The notes beneath the pieces were generated by a model that was given only the letters and a program-made list of their open reading frames with translations, did not search any database and was not told the DNA's origin. Of a stretch of 64,000 bases of DNA, positions 8,314 through 16,723 are shown piece after piece. Position numbers and translations under genes: made by a program. The stretch's first letter is position 1. Every line of letters begins with the position of its first letter. Source of the stretch: a virus; IMG/VR virus record IMGVR_UViG_3300025881_000006, positions 1 to 64,000 of that record; one strand, given 5' to 3'.

Positions 8314-9546
8314 ATGATGCTTGTTATACAAGATGCCATGGGTAAAAAGAACCGTTCGTGGTCCCAGATTGACATCGATGGGCTGACCATTAGTGCCCTA
8401 TTAGAAATCTACGACAGTGTGGTAGTTTCCGTATTGGATAATACTGCTAATACCCTATCATCTCTTGTCATTAATAACCTACGTCTAGACCCTAGTGCCC
8501 AGTTCGTAGACGTTGCTTCCTTTTTACAATTACCTACAACGAATATTGATACCATGTTAGTACCGCATATCTCATTAGCTCAACGTAATACAGTGTACTC
8601 ACATACGTTATATGCTGAAGGATTATCAGCAGAGGTAGGCGACCATACTATCCATCCAGATAGTGAAAGTATCAATGAGTTTAGTCCAGACTTAATTGTA
8701 CGTGGTACAGACCGTACACCGGGTGTGGTGTACCATACTCATCTTTTCACTGTGAATGGTTTAATTCATCCATCGATGTATACTAATGCAGGTGTTTATA
8801 TCAAGGGTGGTAATTCCCATCTAAGAGTAGCAGATGACAGTGTATTAGGTGCTATTAACTTTAGTAACGTGGGGAACATTACACAGCACCCAGTGGATAG
8901 AACTAATATTCGTGCTTACCAAAATGGGGAGACTGAAGCGAAGTTAGCGTTAAGTGATACGTTATTGATTAACGTTCCTAACCTACAGGCTGAGTCTAAT
9001 ACTATCTTCTTGGTAATCAGTGGGTACCTATTACCATTACAGGGTTTATATTCAGTGATTGGTAATGAGGATATTAAGTTAAGCCTTAGAGACTATCCTT
9101 TACTGGAACGTCTATTAAGTGCAAACGATATCAAACCTAAAGGAACCTTCCTTTCAACTAACGGCACGGTTAGTGTACCTGATTTGTTAGGCGATGAAGG
9201 TATTCGTAAGTTGTTTGATGGTGAGCATACGTTCGTAGTATCCTTAGACGTGCCTGATTTGTGTATTGAATCTGAGTACTTAGAACGAACTGGATTACCG
9301 GGACGTTACCTTATTGCTAAATCACCAGAAGGTATTCTATTTAATAATGATGGTAAGGTATCAGAATTCGAATGGGGTGTATACGGTGAGAAGGTAGAAC
9401 TCTTTAGTCGCACTGAGGAACGTAGACCTTATAGGTTTATAACTGCGGATGAACAGCAGCTCATTATAAATGACGATAGGGATATTAACGCACCTACCGT
9501 TATCGACGATGGTAAGTTTGTCACCTACTACACGCTAGACGCATAA
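8314..9546 (+). CDS. Probable virion structural protein, unknown
   Basis: A 410-residue protein starting at tandem ATGs (8314 and 8317) after AAAGGAG. Mixed alpha/beta composition with no membrane segment. 'VVYHTHLFTVNGLIHPSMY' near residue 145 and many short beta stretches suggest a structural protein, but I recognise no family. It is transcribed away from the fibre cluster and ends with Ala-stop (GCA TAA) that is the left arm of the terminator at 9541-9581. It faces the spike-like gene at 9620-10573, so a baseplate or neck role is plausible. This is inference from position. Confidence 0.6.
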   Translation: MMLVIQDAMGKKNRSWSQIDIDGLTISALLEIYDSVVVSVLDNTANTLSSLVINNLRLDPSAQFVDVASFLQLPTTNIDTMLVPHISLAQRNTVYSHTLYAEGLSAEVGDHTIHPDSESINEFSPDLIVRGTDRTPGVVYHTHLFTVNGLIHPSMYTNAGVYIKGGNSHLRVADDSVLGAINFSNVGNITQHPVDRTNIRAYQNGETEAKLALSDTLLINVPNLQAESNTIFLVISGYLLPLQGLYSVIGNEDIKLSLRDYPLLERLLSANDIKPKGTFLSTNGTVSVPDLLGDEGIRKLFDGEHTFVVSLDVPDLCIESEYLERTGLPGRYLIAKSPEGILFNNDGKVSEFEWGVYGEKVELFSRTEERRPYRFITADEQQLIINDDRDINAPTVIDDGKFVTYYTLDA

Positions 9547-9581
9547 ATAGCAGAGGAGCATTGCTCCTCTGCTTATGCCGT
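9541..9581 (+). terminator. GCATA-hairpin-TATGCCGT terminator module
   Basis: Perfect 10-bp stem AGCAGAGGAG/CTCCTCTGCT (9549-9573), flanked by GCATA (9541) and TATGCCGT (9574). The upstream stop TAA is part of the left arm. Confidence 0.75.
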
Positions 9582-9619
9582 TTATCTATCAGTCCATGCA
9601 TCATTCATTTGTATTACTC

Positions 9620-10573
9620 CTATGGAGGGGTTAATCCATCTACACCAGATACTGTACCGCCGGAAGCTATATCGCCACCTGCTTCTACTTTATCACCTGC
9701 TTTCATCGAACCAGATGCCTCTATACCAGCACCACCTTTGATTGCAGCAGCAACATCTAAAGCACCGCCTATCTTAACATTACCTGTTATTTCAGTAGCA
9801 GGGCATGTAATGGTTGTAGTTGGGGTTTTAATCTTAACACTACCACTTGCATCGACGGTGAAGTCTGTACACTTAAAAGAGATTAACTTCTCTGCTACAA
9901 AGTTAATGGAGTCAGGAGCATATCCGTTTATGACTTCCTTATTTAACTCCCACCATGTACCAGACTGATTCTCCATTCGAATAAGTGTTTTCTCACTATC
10001 CAACAACATGAAGTTACCAACATCATCATTGATACGTAAGTTACCTGTCTTAGTATCTAACTTAATAGAATAAGCAAAGGGCTCTTCATCGTACTTATTA
10101 GTGGTGATATGGATATACTTGTCGTGAGTAGAGACGGTGACCTCATAGCTATTCTCAGCCGTTAACCCTTCCACATCCTCCTCTAGGTCAGATATGTTAC
10201 TATAACGGTGTGTGATGGTCTCTAGGCGTCTTAAACGGTCATCACGTCCCATGCTAGTATAGAAATACTTATCTTCGTCACCATATTGCCATATTAAGAC
10301 CTGTTCGCCCTTAATTAAATCTGGAGGAGTAACACGATTCGTTTCTAACGATAACCACTTAGCATCAAGTGTAGTGTCGATATCAACTTGTACAGTATAC
10401 TCTCTACCATCTGAATCTAACCCCGCACCAAAGTACGCAGTAGTATTGTCCTTTATCTCATCTTTTAGATAAGGGAATATCTCAATGGGCATGACTTTGA
10501 CTATGTCGTTATCCCGTACTTTGTTTTCCGCTACAATACCAATAGATATCACGCGTAGTTGTGTGGTTTTCAT
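9620..10573 (-). CDS. Baseplate central spike-like protein (gp5/gpV/VgrG type architecture)
   Basis: A 317-residue protein. The N-terminal about 115 residues look like an OB-fold-type domain ('LRVISIGIVAENKVRDND', 'YTVQVDIDTT', 'LIKGEQVLIWQYGD'). The middle has regular beta strands ('YEVTVSTHDKYIHITTNKYD', 'YSIKLDTKTGNLRINDD') and the C-terminus (about 235-317) a repetitive beta-helix-like run with 'GSVKIKTPTTTITCPATEI' and G-x-V/I-x-x-G-G steps. This order is that of contractile-tail membrane-piercing spikes. The HxH iron-binding tip motif is not seen, so a separate tip protein may exist. No lysozyme domain is inserted, unlike T4 gp5. Confidence 0.6.
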   Translation of the reverse strand: MKTTQLRVISIGIVAENKVRDNDIVKVMPIEIFPYLKDEIKDNTTAYFGAGLDSDGREYTVQVDIDTTLDAKWLSLETNRVTPPDLIKGEQVLIWQYGDEDKYFYTSMGRDDRLRRLETITHRYSNISDLEEDVEGLTAENSYEVTVSTHDKYIHITTNKYDEEPFAYSIKLDTKTGNLRINDDVGNFMLLDSEKTLIRMENQSGTWWELNKEVINGYAPDSINFVAEKLISFKCTDFTVDASGSVKIKTPTTTITCPATEITGNVKIGGALDVAAAIKGGAGIEASGSMKAGDKVEAGGDIASGGTVSGVDGLTPP

Positions 10574-10620
10574 AATACATCCTCTCGTTATACCATTGAC
10601 CCTCTCCCTAAAAAATACAC

Positions 10621-10633
10621 ACCTACATCATCG
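10621..10633 (+). promoter_or_regulatory. Promoter-like motif upstream of 10675
   Basis: ACCTACATCATCG lies 41 bp before the ATG at 10675, in the divergent gap with the spike-like gene. It deviates from ACCTACATTA at the ninth position. Confidence 0.35.
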
Positions 10634-10674
10634 TAATGAATGACTACAATAACATTTAGTAAGTGGAGGCTGAC

Positions 10675-11460
10675 ATGCAGCTTGAGCAAATAGCAGATAT
10701 AATTAATGCAGTGACAGAGAATGGTAAAATCAGCCTCGACGAAAGTACGGCTTTGGGTAATCTACCCGTAATGGTTATTCCCGACTTTGTACAAAATGAA
10801 GAACATGTGAAATGGAAAACCTTTATTGAGACAACGGACGAAGAGGTACGAAAGAACTTTAAGTCTAAATTGCCTGAAAAGTCGATGCTTGTTTATACTA
10901 ACAACTATCCTGATGTGGTGTGTAAGTTAGAACTCACTAAGGAAGTGTACAATGTAAAAATGACAGTGTATTTTGAAGGTCGCTTTTATGTGGCTAAGTG
11001 TATCGAAGGTGGTTGGGCTAAAACTGGTAAGTGGATAGATATTCCCCTGCTAAGTACTAAACCTGTTGACCACATTCCTGTAGAGGTAAGTAAGTTACTT
11101 GACTCACTACTGACTTATGCTGGGGTGTTGAAACTATTTGGTTTTAATAGTATCCCTAAACCTCGTAGTGTAAACCCTACCCCTAAGGTTAAGGACGGTA
11201 AGATAAGTCCTGAATCATTAGTAAGTATTGTCTATCTAGATAAACCTATTAAAGATAATAAAGACCCTGACGGTGCAGTGCGTATCCCTCATGAGTTTAA
11301 AGGTAGAAGGAGACATACGCGTACGTTAAAGCATCCTAGGTATCGCCATCACCCCATGTACTTAGTACCCAATGGTGTTGAGGTAGGAGAGTCTGTACCT
11401 GAAGACTTAAGTTTTGTACACAAGAAGGTAGTTTATACACTAAGAGGGACGTATGGGTAA
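10675..11460 (+). CDS. Unknown protein with basic His-rich C-terminal segment
   Basis: A 261-residue protein. I choose ATG 10675 because GGAGG lies 5 bases upstream; a GTG at 10663 precedes that site. The body is mixed alpha/beta. Residues about 205-240 are very basic ('KGRRRHTRTLKHPRYRHHP') followed by 'MYLVPNG', a layout seen in several uncharacterised phage proteins that could bind nucleic acid. It overlaps the next gene by 8 bp and heads the plus-strand run leading to the SbcC-like gene. A motif resembling the promoter family of this window lies at 10621-10633. Function unknown. Confidence 0.65.
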   Translation: MQLEQIADIINAVTENGKISLDESTALGNLPVMVIPDFVQNEEHVKWKTFIETTDEEVRKNFKSKLPEKSMLVYTNNYPDVVCKLELTKEVYNVKMTVYFEGRFYVAKCIEGGWAKTGKWIDIPLLSTKPVDHIPVEVSKLLDSLLTYAGVLKLFGFNSIPKPRSVNPTPKVKDGKISPESLVSIVYLDKPIKDNKDPDGAVRIPHEFKGRRRHTRTLKHPRYRHHPMYLVPNGVEVGESVPEDLSFVHKKVVYTLRGTYG

Positions 11461-11986
11461 GATAGCAGATAGGTTTACTAATCGTAAAAAGAAGATAGGG
11501 TCAGTACCCCTTGGTAACTTAGTTGTTGAACCGGAACCTCCTAGGTCTACTTCACAGAAACCCATCACCGTCTATAGGTTTGAGATACCCATTGAATGTG
11601 GTGGTAGTACTCGAACCTATGGGCCTTTCACAGCCGGTGCATACGACCGTGACTTAGAACAAGTATTGTGGAAGTACCGTGATGCTTTGCGTTATGTAAA
11701 GGAACCTGATGAGGATGGTATCAAGGTAAGTTATGGTGAGAACATGATGTGTGGTTGTGAAGCTAAAGACTTACACATGTGGATACCTAACCATTGGGTA
11801 TATAAAGACCTATGTGAAGTAGGGTTTAAACTTAACAAGTATATAGTCAAGGAATGCGACTTACGTATTGGCGGTACACAGGTAATGTGGCACGTTGATG
11901 ACGGTGAGTTGATTGAACAGGTTGACTTTAAAGAAACCATCAACAAATGGTGGAAGGAGCACCACCATGTAGAAGAGGCGTTTTAA
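11453..11986 (+). CDS. Unknown protein, His-rich C-terminus
   Basis: A 177-residue protein whose ATG overlaps the end of the previous gene by 8 bp, which implies coupling. It has a basic N-terminus ('MGKIADRFTNRKKKIG'), a middle with several cysteines ('MMCGCEAKDLHMWIPNHW', 'ECDL') and a C-terminus ending 'WWKEHHHVEEAF'. The Cys/His content could bind a metal, but no zinc-finger spacing is convincing. Function unknown. The gene is followed by a 170-bp gap with three hairpins. Confidence 0.6.
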   Translation: MGKIADRFTNRKKKIGSVPLGNLVVEPEPPRSTSQKPITVYRFEIPIECGGSTRTYGPFTAGAYDRDLEQVLWKYRDALRYVKEPDEDGIKVSYGENMMCGCEAKDLHMWIPNHWVYKDLCEVGFKLNKYIVKECDLRIGGTQVMWHVDDGELIEQVDFKETINKWWKEHHHVEEAF

Positions 11987-12156
11987 TTAACAACGTCTTA
12001 TTAAGTATGAAGAGGTAAGTCCTGAACAGCTTACCCCTTTATCGACCAAGGACTGGTCCTTTAGTTTCATGAAATAAGTTTCGCCCTACTGTAAAACGTA
12101 GGGTGCTTTTTATGCCGTAAATACAATAAACCCTTACTAGAGGATAATAATAAAAA
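11987..12156 (+). other. Intergenic segment with three successive hairpins
   Basis: This gap holds GGTAAG/CTTACC (about 12014-12035), AAGGA/TCCTT (about 12046-12060) and CCCTAC/GTAGGG followed by T4 and TATGCCGT (12083-12118). Only the third has the terminator signature used elsewhere. The first two may be extra terminators, processing sites or part of a structured leader for 12157-13161. Confidence 0.45.
12083..12118 (+). terminator. Hairpin, T-run and TATGCCGT
   Basis: CCCTAC/GTAGGG stem (12084-12103), then GCTTTT and TATGCCGT at 12111-12118. It closes the unit of 10675-11986. Confidence 0.65.
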
Positions 12157-13161
12157 ATGAAATTAACATTAAGAGAAGTATTACCAGACTTAGACCAGTC
12201 AAACGCAGGTGGGTTATATAACATCAAACCTCTATCTAGTAAACTCAAAGGGGTCATTAGTCGACGAGACTGGATACGCATCATTATGGCTGAGGGTAAG
12301 CTATACAGAAAGTTAATGGGGGTGGATAACTATCATGAGGATGATTTAGATAGTTATATCGATGCCTTTATTAGAATGGATCGCATTCACATTACCGAGG
12401 ACAAAGTAACAATAGTCAATGGTAACTACTGCGAGTCTAACAAGATTACAGTAGAGCACTTTCCTAGCCACGCTAACGAGATACTCTACGGGGACATAGA
12501 TAACCTAACACCTAAGGAGCGCACCATTACACACATCCTAGGCTGTCAACATACACCTATATTTAGCATGGAACACGTGATGTTATTTGATGAGATACAT
12601 GATGTAAACCCTGTTAAGTTAGAATCGCATTGTAGGTTACAATATCTAACTGAAGAAGCGGTAGAGTTTGCTCAAGCTAGGATGGAGAAGGTACTACACA
12701 CTAAACGTAGTTTCTTCCCCAATACTTTTAATTGGAAATTAAATACCATTAAACGATACCTATCTTCACAACGCACCCATAAGAATGCATTGATGGCAGA
12801 GTTGGAAAAGCGTTTTACTGTTAAAGTAAGTGCTAAACGACAAGACCCTGCTAAGATATATCGTAAGTCACCAGTAACCATAGAGCGGGTACTGGATGAT
12901 TCACCTGAACTATTAGACATCCCTATCATCTGTAGTAACGCCGTAGCCTCACTGGCACACGGTAGAGCTACGATACTAACCTCTAAAGAAGTAAGGGAGA
13001 AACTGGGTATACTGACACTTAACCACAGTACCTTACGACAAGGTGTATGGGGTGAGGATAAAGGGGTTGGACCCTTTAAACTTAATAGACCTACTACGAC
13101 AGCCTCCACTTACGAAGCATTGGAAGAGTCGTGCATTAAATTAATTAAGAGTATAGTGTAA
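12157..13161 (+). CDS. Unknown 334-residue protein upstream of the SbcC-like gene
   Basis: A 334-residue protein, start ATG after AGAGGA at about 12140. It is mostly helical, with 'HILGCQHTPIFSMEHVML' around residue 128 and a basic stretch near residues 200-245 ('KRYLSSQRTHKNALMAELEKR'). The DxH and GNHD motifs of an Mre11/SbcD phosphoesterase are absent, so it is not the obvious nuclease partner of the ATPase gene downstream. Co-orientation with 13181-13498 and 13579-16047 could reflect a shared DNA-related role. Function unknown. Confidence 0.6.
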   Translation: MKLTLREVLPDLDQSNAGGLYNIKPLSSKLKGVISRRDWIRIIMAEGKLYRKLMGVDNYHEDDLDSYIDAFIRMDRIHITEDKVTIVNGNYCESNKITVEHFPSHANEILYGDIDNLTPKERTITHILGCQHTPIFSMEHVMLFDEIHDVNPVKLESHCRLQYLTEEAVEFAQARMEKVLHTKRSFFPNTFNWKLNTIKRYLSSQRTHKNALMAELEKRFTVKVSAKRQDPAKIYRKSPVTIERVLDDSPELLDIPIICSNAVASLAHGRATILTSKEVREKLGILTLNHSTLRQGVWGEDKGVGPFKLNRPTTTASTYEALEESCIKLIKSIV

Positions 13162-13180
13162 TTACAATAAGGAGGACTGT

Positions 13181-13498
13181 ATGGGAGACGTAATTAGCAT
13201 AGGTGGAGGCAAGCACAGGAAAGATGACTCTAAGGTGCCCAATGTAATGGTAGTGTCTATTAATAGCGAGATAGTTACCCACATGTTCACTTCCTTGATG
13301 TGGGGTGAGTTTAAACAGCAGGCACATTTAGTTACCATGCAAGATATGATATCAGTTTGTACTGACATTATAAGATCAACACCAGAAATGCAGCACGAAA
13401 TTATAGACCCCACTAGTAACTCTCTTATACTAAACCCCAATGCAGTACTTGTGGGTGTAAGAGCAGCTATTAATGAGGTATTAAACAAGGGGACTTAG
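13181..13498 (+). CDS. Small unknown protein
   Basis: A 105-residue protein with a strong ribosome binding site (AAGGAGG, 6 bases before ATG). It has a basic N-terminus ('GGGKHRKDDSK') and helical remainder ('MQDMISVCTDIIRSTPEMQHEI'). No family recognised. It ends at the terminator hairpin 13488-13511, so it closes the transcription unit before the SbcC-like gene. Confidence 0.6.
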   Translation: MGDVISIGGGKHRKDDSKVPNVMVVSINSEIVTHMFTSLMWGEFKQQAHLVTMQDMISVCTDIIRSTPEMQHEIIDPTSNSLILNPNAVLVGVRAAINEVLNKGT

Positions 13499-13511
13499 GT
13501 CCTCTTTTTTT
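13488..13511 (+). terminator. Hairpin with T-run after 13181-13498
   Basis: AGGGGAC/GTCCTCT stem (7 bp, one G-U pair) followed by T7. Its left arm includes the end of the coding sequence. Confidence 0.7.
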
Positions 13512-13578
13512 GTCCGCGTTTCGTAAAATACATACACCTATCATCCTGTGACTATAAATAATAACAGAACGTGAGACT

Positions 13579-16047
13579 ATGAAAATACAACGCATTACGC
13601 TATCTGAATATAAACGATTCGCTCTAGGTAGTATCGTGTTCTTTGATATGCAAGTTGACTCACCTTTACAACTTATTCTAGGTACTAACGGTAGTGGTAA
13701 GTCTTCTTTACTAGCGGAGTTAACTCCCTTACCCGCCATACCTTCAGATTACCGTAAGGGTGGTTATAAAGAAATCGCCCTGACCTTTAAGGGTAACTCC
13801 TACCTACTACGCTCTGACATAGGTCGTGGTGCTAAGCATTCCTTTATCAAAGAAGGGAACGAAATGAATCCCGGTGGTACGGGCGTAGTACAGAAGGAAC
13901 TGGTAGAGCAGGAACTTGGTTTCACTACTCAGTTAAAAGAAGTGTTAACAGGTAAACTACGCTTTACTCAAATGTCACCCACACGCAGAAGAGAATGGAT
14001 TACCAGACTATGTTCTACTGACTTAACGTTTGCTAATAAAGTATTTGAACAAGTTAAAGTAAATAACCGTGACTCCCAAGGTGCCCTTAAACACATTAAA
14101 GAACGTCTAGCTAACCAGACTGTTAAGTTAATGGACGTTGATACCGTAGTGGGTATTAGAGGGCGTGTAGATAAATGTCATAAACAAATAGCGGGCTTAC
14201 TAGAAGCACGTGATTCTTCTATGCCGAATTATAAAGATACCGGTAAAGAAGTGTGGGCACTGATGGGCGAGTTAGAACGCCTTGCTAAGCGTACGTTGAA
14301 TCTATCTAACAGTGAATGGTTTAAGAAAGGATATACGCATCCTAACCAGTTTGATGAGCAGTTGACTGAACTGTCTGTGCAAATAGGTAAGATGAGCGCT
14401 AGTATCGAAAGTAAAGAAGAAGAGTTGATGAGCATTACTCAGATAGTCAACTCCATGCAAGAGATGGGCGCTGCCAGCGTAGGTGAGTTAACACAACGAC
14501 GTGATAGGTTACTAGTAGACCAACGCGAAATTAAACTATCCTCACAGTACTCATTAGACTTAGTAGACACTGAACCGATGTTGCGTGATATTAAATCTGT
14601 ATATGTCCCGTTACGTGATTGGTGTGTGGAAGTCCCTACTGACATTAAGCCTGCTGTTGATAGAGAGGGTTATCAGATTAATGCCCAGAAGATTAAACAG
14701 TACAAGGAAGAACTGAATAGACTTCATAATCGCATGGATAAGTTACGGCATCGCATTACACATATCGAAACTGCTCGTGAGAGTAAGTGTCCTAAGTGTA
14801 GTTATATCTGGCGTGATGGTATCTCTGAAACCGACCATGAGCAATGTAAGGTACAACTAGAGATACTCTCTAAGGAAGAAGAGGGTGTACAAACTTCTGT
14901 TAAAGTATTAGAAGAGTTGAATGGGGAGTTTGATAATTATAGGGCTGCGTTACGTAACCTTAATAATATCACTAGTAACTATCCAAGACTACAACCATTG
15001 TGGGCTAAAGTCATCGAAATGAAGTATTACGATACTAACCCTACGTTGATTATAGAGCAGTTCTCTACCTTTACACATGCTGTTGAATCTCAAGATAATT
15101 ATAACACCTTACAGAATCAAATAGCGCAGCTTAATGCCTCGTTAGAACAAATTACTCGTTCTACCCCTACAGGCGATACGTCTTTTGAAAGTAGACTTAG
15201 TCAGTTAGAAATAGACTTAGATAGTTTACACAAGCGACACAGTGCCAGTAAGGATGAGTTAAAGCAATTGCAGGTAGGTAAACAGGAGATATTGAATTAC
15301 TTCACAGGTGTGGATGAATGTGATACTAAGTTAAAAGAAGTAACGCGTTTACAATCTCTTTTATTCGATGGGTTCCAACAGAAGTTTATTGATGAGGCTT
15401 TGGAAGATAGACAATCTGAATTATCTACATTACAGACTACGTTGAATCAGAAGAATACATTAGAGGGGATTATACGAGACCTCAAGGCAAGTCATGAGGA
15501 AGTGGAATTAGATTCACAAGCATGGCAAGTACTTGCACAGGTACTCTCACCAACTACCGGTATCATTGCAGAGCAGTTAGAAGGATTCATGCGTTGTTTA
15601 TTAGAACAAATGAATGCCATCATTGCAAAGCTTTGGACGTATAGTTTAGAGATAATGCCTTGTGCTAACGAATCAGGTACATTAGATTATAAGTTCCCTA
15701 TCAATATTAAACATGGGGAACAGCAAACGAAAGACATCCTTGAAGGCTCTGAGGGCCAACAGGAAGTAATAGACTTTGCATTTATGATAACAGTCATGCA
15801 CTACATGGACTTACATGACTATCCGATGTACCTAGATGAGACGGGCGCTAAGTTTGACTTACAACACCGTGAGCGATTAATGGATTACATTAAGTTATTG
15901 GTTGATACAGAACAAGCTTCACAACTGTTCCTAGTTAACCATTACGCTTCTTTCTCTGGTGGTTTATCTAATGCGCAGATATGTGTACTAGATGATAGTA
16001 ATGTCACCTTACCTAGTGAGTATAATACCCACGTACAAATACGATAA
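13579..16047 (+). CDS. SbcC/Rad50/T4 gp46-like ATPase of the recombination nuclease
   Basis: An 822-residue SMC-family ATPase. Residues 35-43 are the Walker A loop (GTNGSGKSS). Long coiled-coil arms flank a zinc-hook motif C-P-K-C at about 404-407. The C-terminal ATPase half has a signature-like G-S-E-G-Q-Q near 722 and a Walker B with D753-E754 ('MYLDETGAKFD'), then 'LFLVNHYASFSGG' as the H-loop region. The length is close to that of SbcC and longer than T4 gp46. The family uses ATP to open DNA ends for an Mre11/SbcD/gp47 nuclease in recombination-dependent replication. No SbcD-like gene is visible in this window; it may lie elsewhere. The gene sits alone between two terminators. Confidence 0.85.
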   Translation: MKIQRITLSEYKRFALGSIVFFDMQVDSPLQLILGTNGSGKSSLLAELTPLPAIPSDYRKGGYKEIALTFKGNSYLLRSDIGRGAKHSFIKEGNEMNPGGTGVVQKELVEQELGFTTQLKEVLTGKLRFTQMSPTRRREWITRLCSTDLTFANKVFEQVKVNNRDSQGALKHIKERLANQTVKLMDVDTVVGIRGRVDKCHKQIAGLLEARDSSMPNYKDTGKEVWALMGELERLAKRTLNLSNSEWFKKGYTHPNQFDEQLTELSVQIGKMSASIESKEEELMSITQIVNSMQEMGAASVGELTQRRDRLLVDQREIKLSSQYSLDLVDTEPMLRDIKSVYVPLRDWCVEVPTDIKPAVDREGYQINAQKIKQYKEELNRLHNRMDKLRHRITHIETARESKCPKCSYIWRDGISETDHEQCKVQLEILSKEEEGVQTSVKVLEELNGEFDNYRAALRNLNNITSNYPRLQPLWAKVIEMKYYDTNPTLIIEQFSTFTHAVESQDNYNTLQNQIAQLNASLEQITRSTPTGDTSFESRLSQLEIDLDSLHKRHSASKDELKQLQVGKQEILNYFTGVDECDTKLKEVTRLQSLLFDGFQQKFIDEALEDRQSELSTLQTTLNQKNTLEGIIRDLKASHEEVELDSQAWQVLAQVLSPTTGIIAEQLEGFMRCLLEQMNAIIAKLWTYSLEIMPCANESGTLDYKFPINIKHGEQQTKDILEGSEGQQEVIDFAFMITVMHYMDLHDYPMYLDETGAKFDLQHRERLMDYIKLLVDTEQASQLFLVNHYASFSGGLSNAQICVLDDSNVTLPSEYNTHVQIR

Positions 16048-16083
16048 CGGCATAGAAGAGACTGGGTAATCCCCAGTCTCTTT
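16047..16083. terminator. Bidirectional terminator between convergent genes
   Basis: Perfect stem AGAGACTGGG/CCCAGTCTCT (16057-16081) with a T6 run on the plus strand; on the minus strand it is followed by TATGCCGT (16054-16047). The 25 bases equal 28332-28356. Confidence 0.75.
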
Positions 16084-16084
16084 T

Positions 16085-16723
16085 TTATGGGTTGTTTGCA
16101 CGTTCTGCTTCTAAAGCAGCCGTCTTAGCAATCAGTGCCTGTTGTAATAAAGTTACCTTTTCCTGTAACGATACCACAGCAGCATTCGCTTTATCTAATT
16201 GACCACGGGCAGTTACTACCTGTCCTAGACCTAAGGTTCTGGCCTCCTCTAGTGCAGTATGTGTATCTAGACTAACCGTTCCTTCAGTGGGTACAATAAA
16301 CTCATTAATGGTAGGCGTGATACCTACCGTCTCAGAGGTAATTGATGCAAGTTGCTCCTTTAGATAGGTTAACGGCATGGCGACAGGTATATTACCCAAC
16401 GAAACACCTAAGACCACATGTTGATAATCTACCGTATTAATTTCAGGTAGAGTCAATAGATATTGGCTAGGTAGGGTTAGTTGTGCACCACGGTCAGTAA
16501 TTAATGTAACAATAATTACATTGGCTGCAAGGTCAGTATTGTAATCTTCCTGCGTTAATCCGTTGGTTAGGTAGATATCGTTTAGAATATCTTTACCCTG
16601 TCCCACTAGAGTACGAATAGATACTGTCCCGCTAACGGTGAAGTATTTATCTTCTAATGTAGCGAATGGCTCTTTAAAGTTAAAGAGCCCTCTGACATTA
16701 ATCGGTGGAATAGCTTGAGTCAT
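16085..16723 (-). CDS. Probable virion protein with C-terminal coiled coil
   Basis: A 212-residue protein. The N-terminal about 140 residues are beta-rich; residues about 160-210 form an uncharged-to-acidic coiled coil ('ALEEARTLGLGQVV', 'VVSLQEKVTLLQQALIAKTA'). Its start overlaps the end of 16698-18020 by 26 bp, so the two are coupled. Isolated on the minus strand among plus-strand genes, the pair looks like a structural unit (tail or baseplate). No family recognised. Confidence 0.6.
   Translation of the reverse strand: MTQAIPPINVRGLFNFKEPFATLEDKYFTVSGTVSIRTLVGQGKDILNDIYLTNGLTQEDYNTDLAANVIIVTLITDRGAQLTLPSQYLLTLPEINTVDYQHVVLGVSLGNIPVAMPLTYLKEQLASITSETVGITPTINEFIVPTEGTVSLDTHTALEEARTLGLGQVVTARGQLDKANAAVVSLQEKVTLLQQALIAKTAALEAERANNP

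Noticed and set aside
9561-9968. Plus-strand open frame of 135 codons
   Set aside because: It lies opposite the spike-like gene 9620-10573 and starts inside the terminator module; composition is that of an antisense shadow.
12672-13109. Minus-strand open frame of 145 codons
   Set aside because: Antisense of 12157-13161, no start site and no function seen; same for the minus frames opposite 27379-28329 and 18106-18645.
12157-13161. SbcD/Mre11 nuclease next to the SbcC-like gene
   Set aside because: Phosphoesterase motifs (DxH, GNHD, GH.H) are absent.
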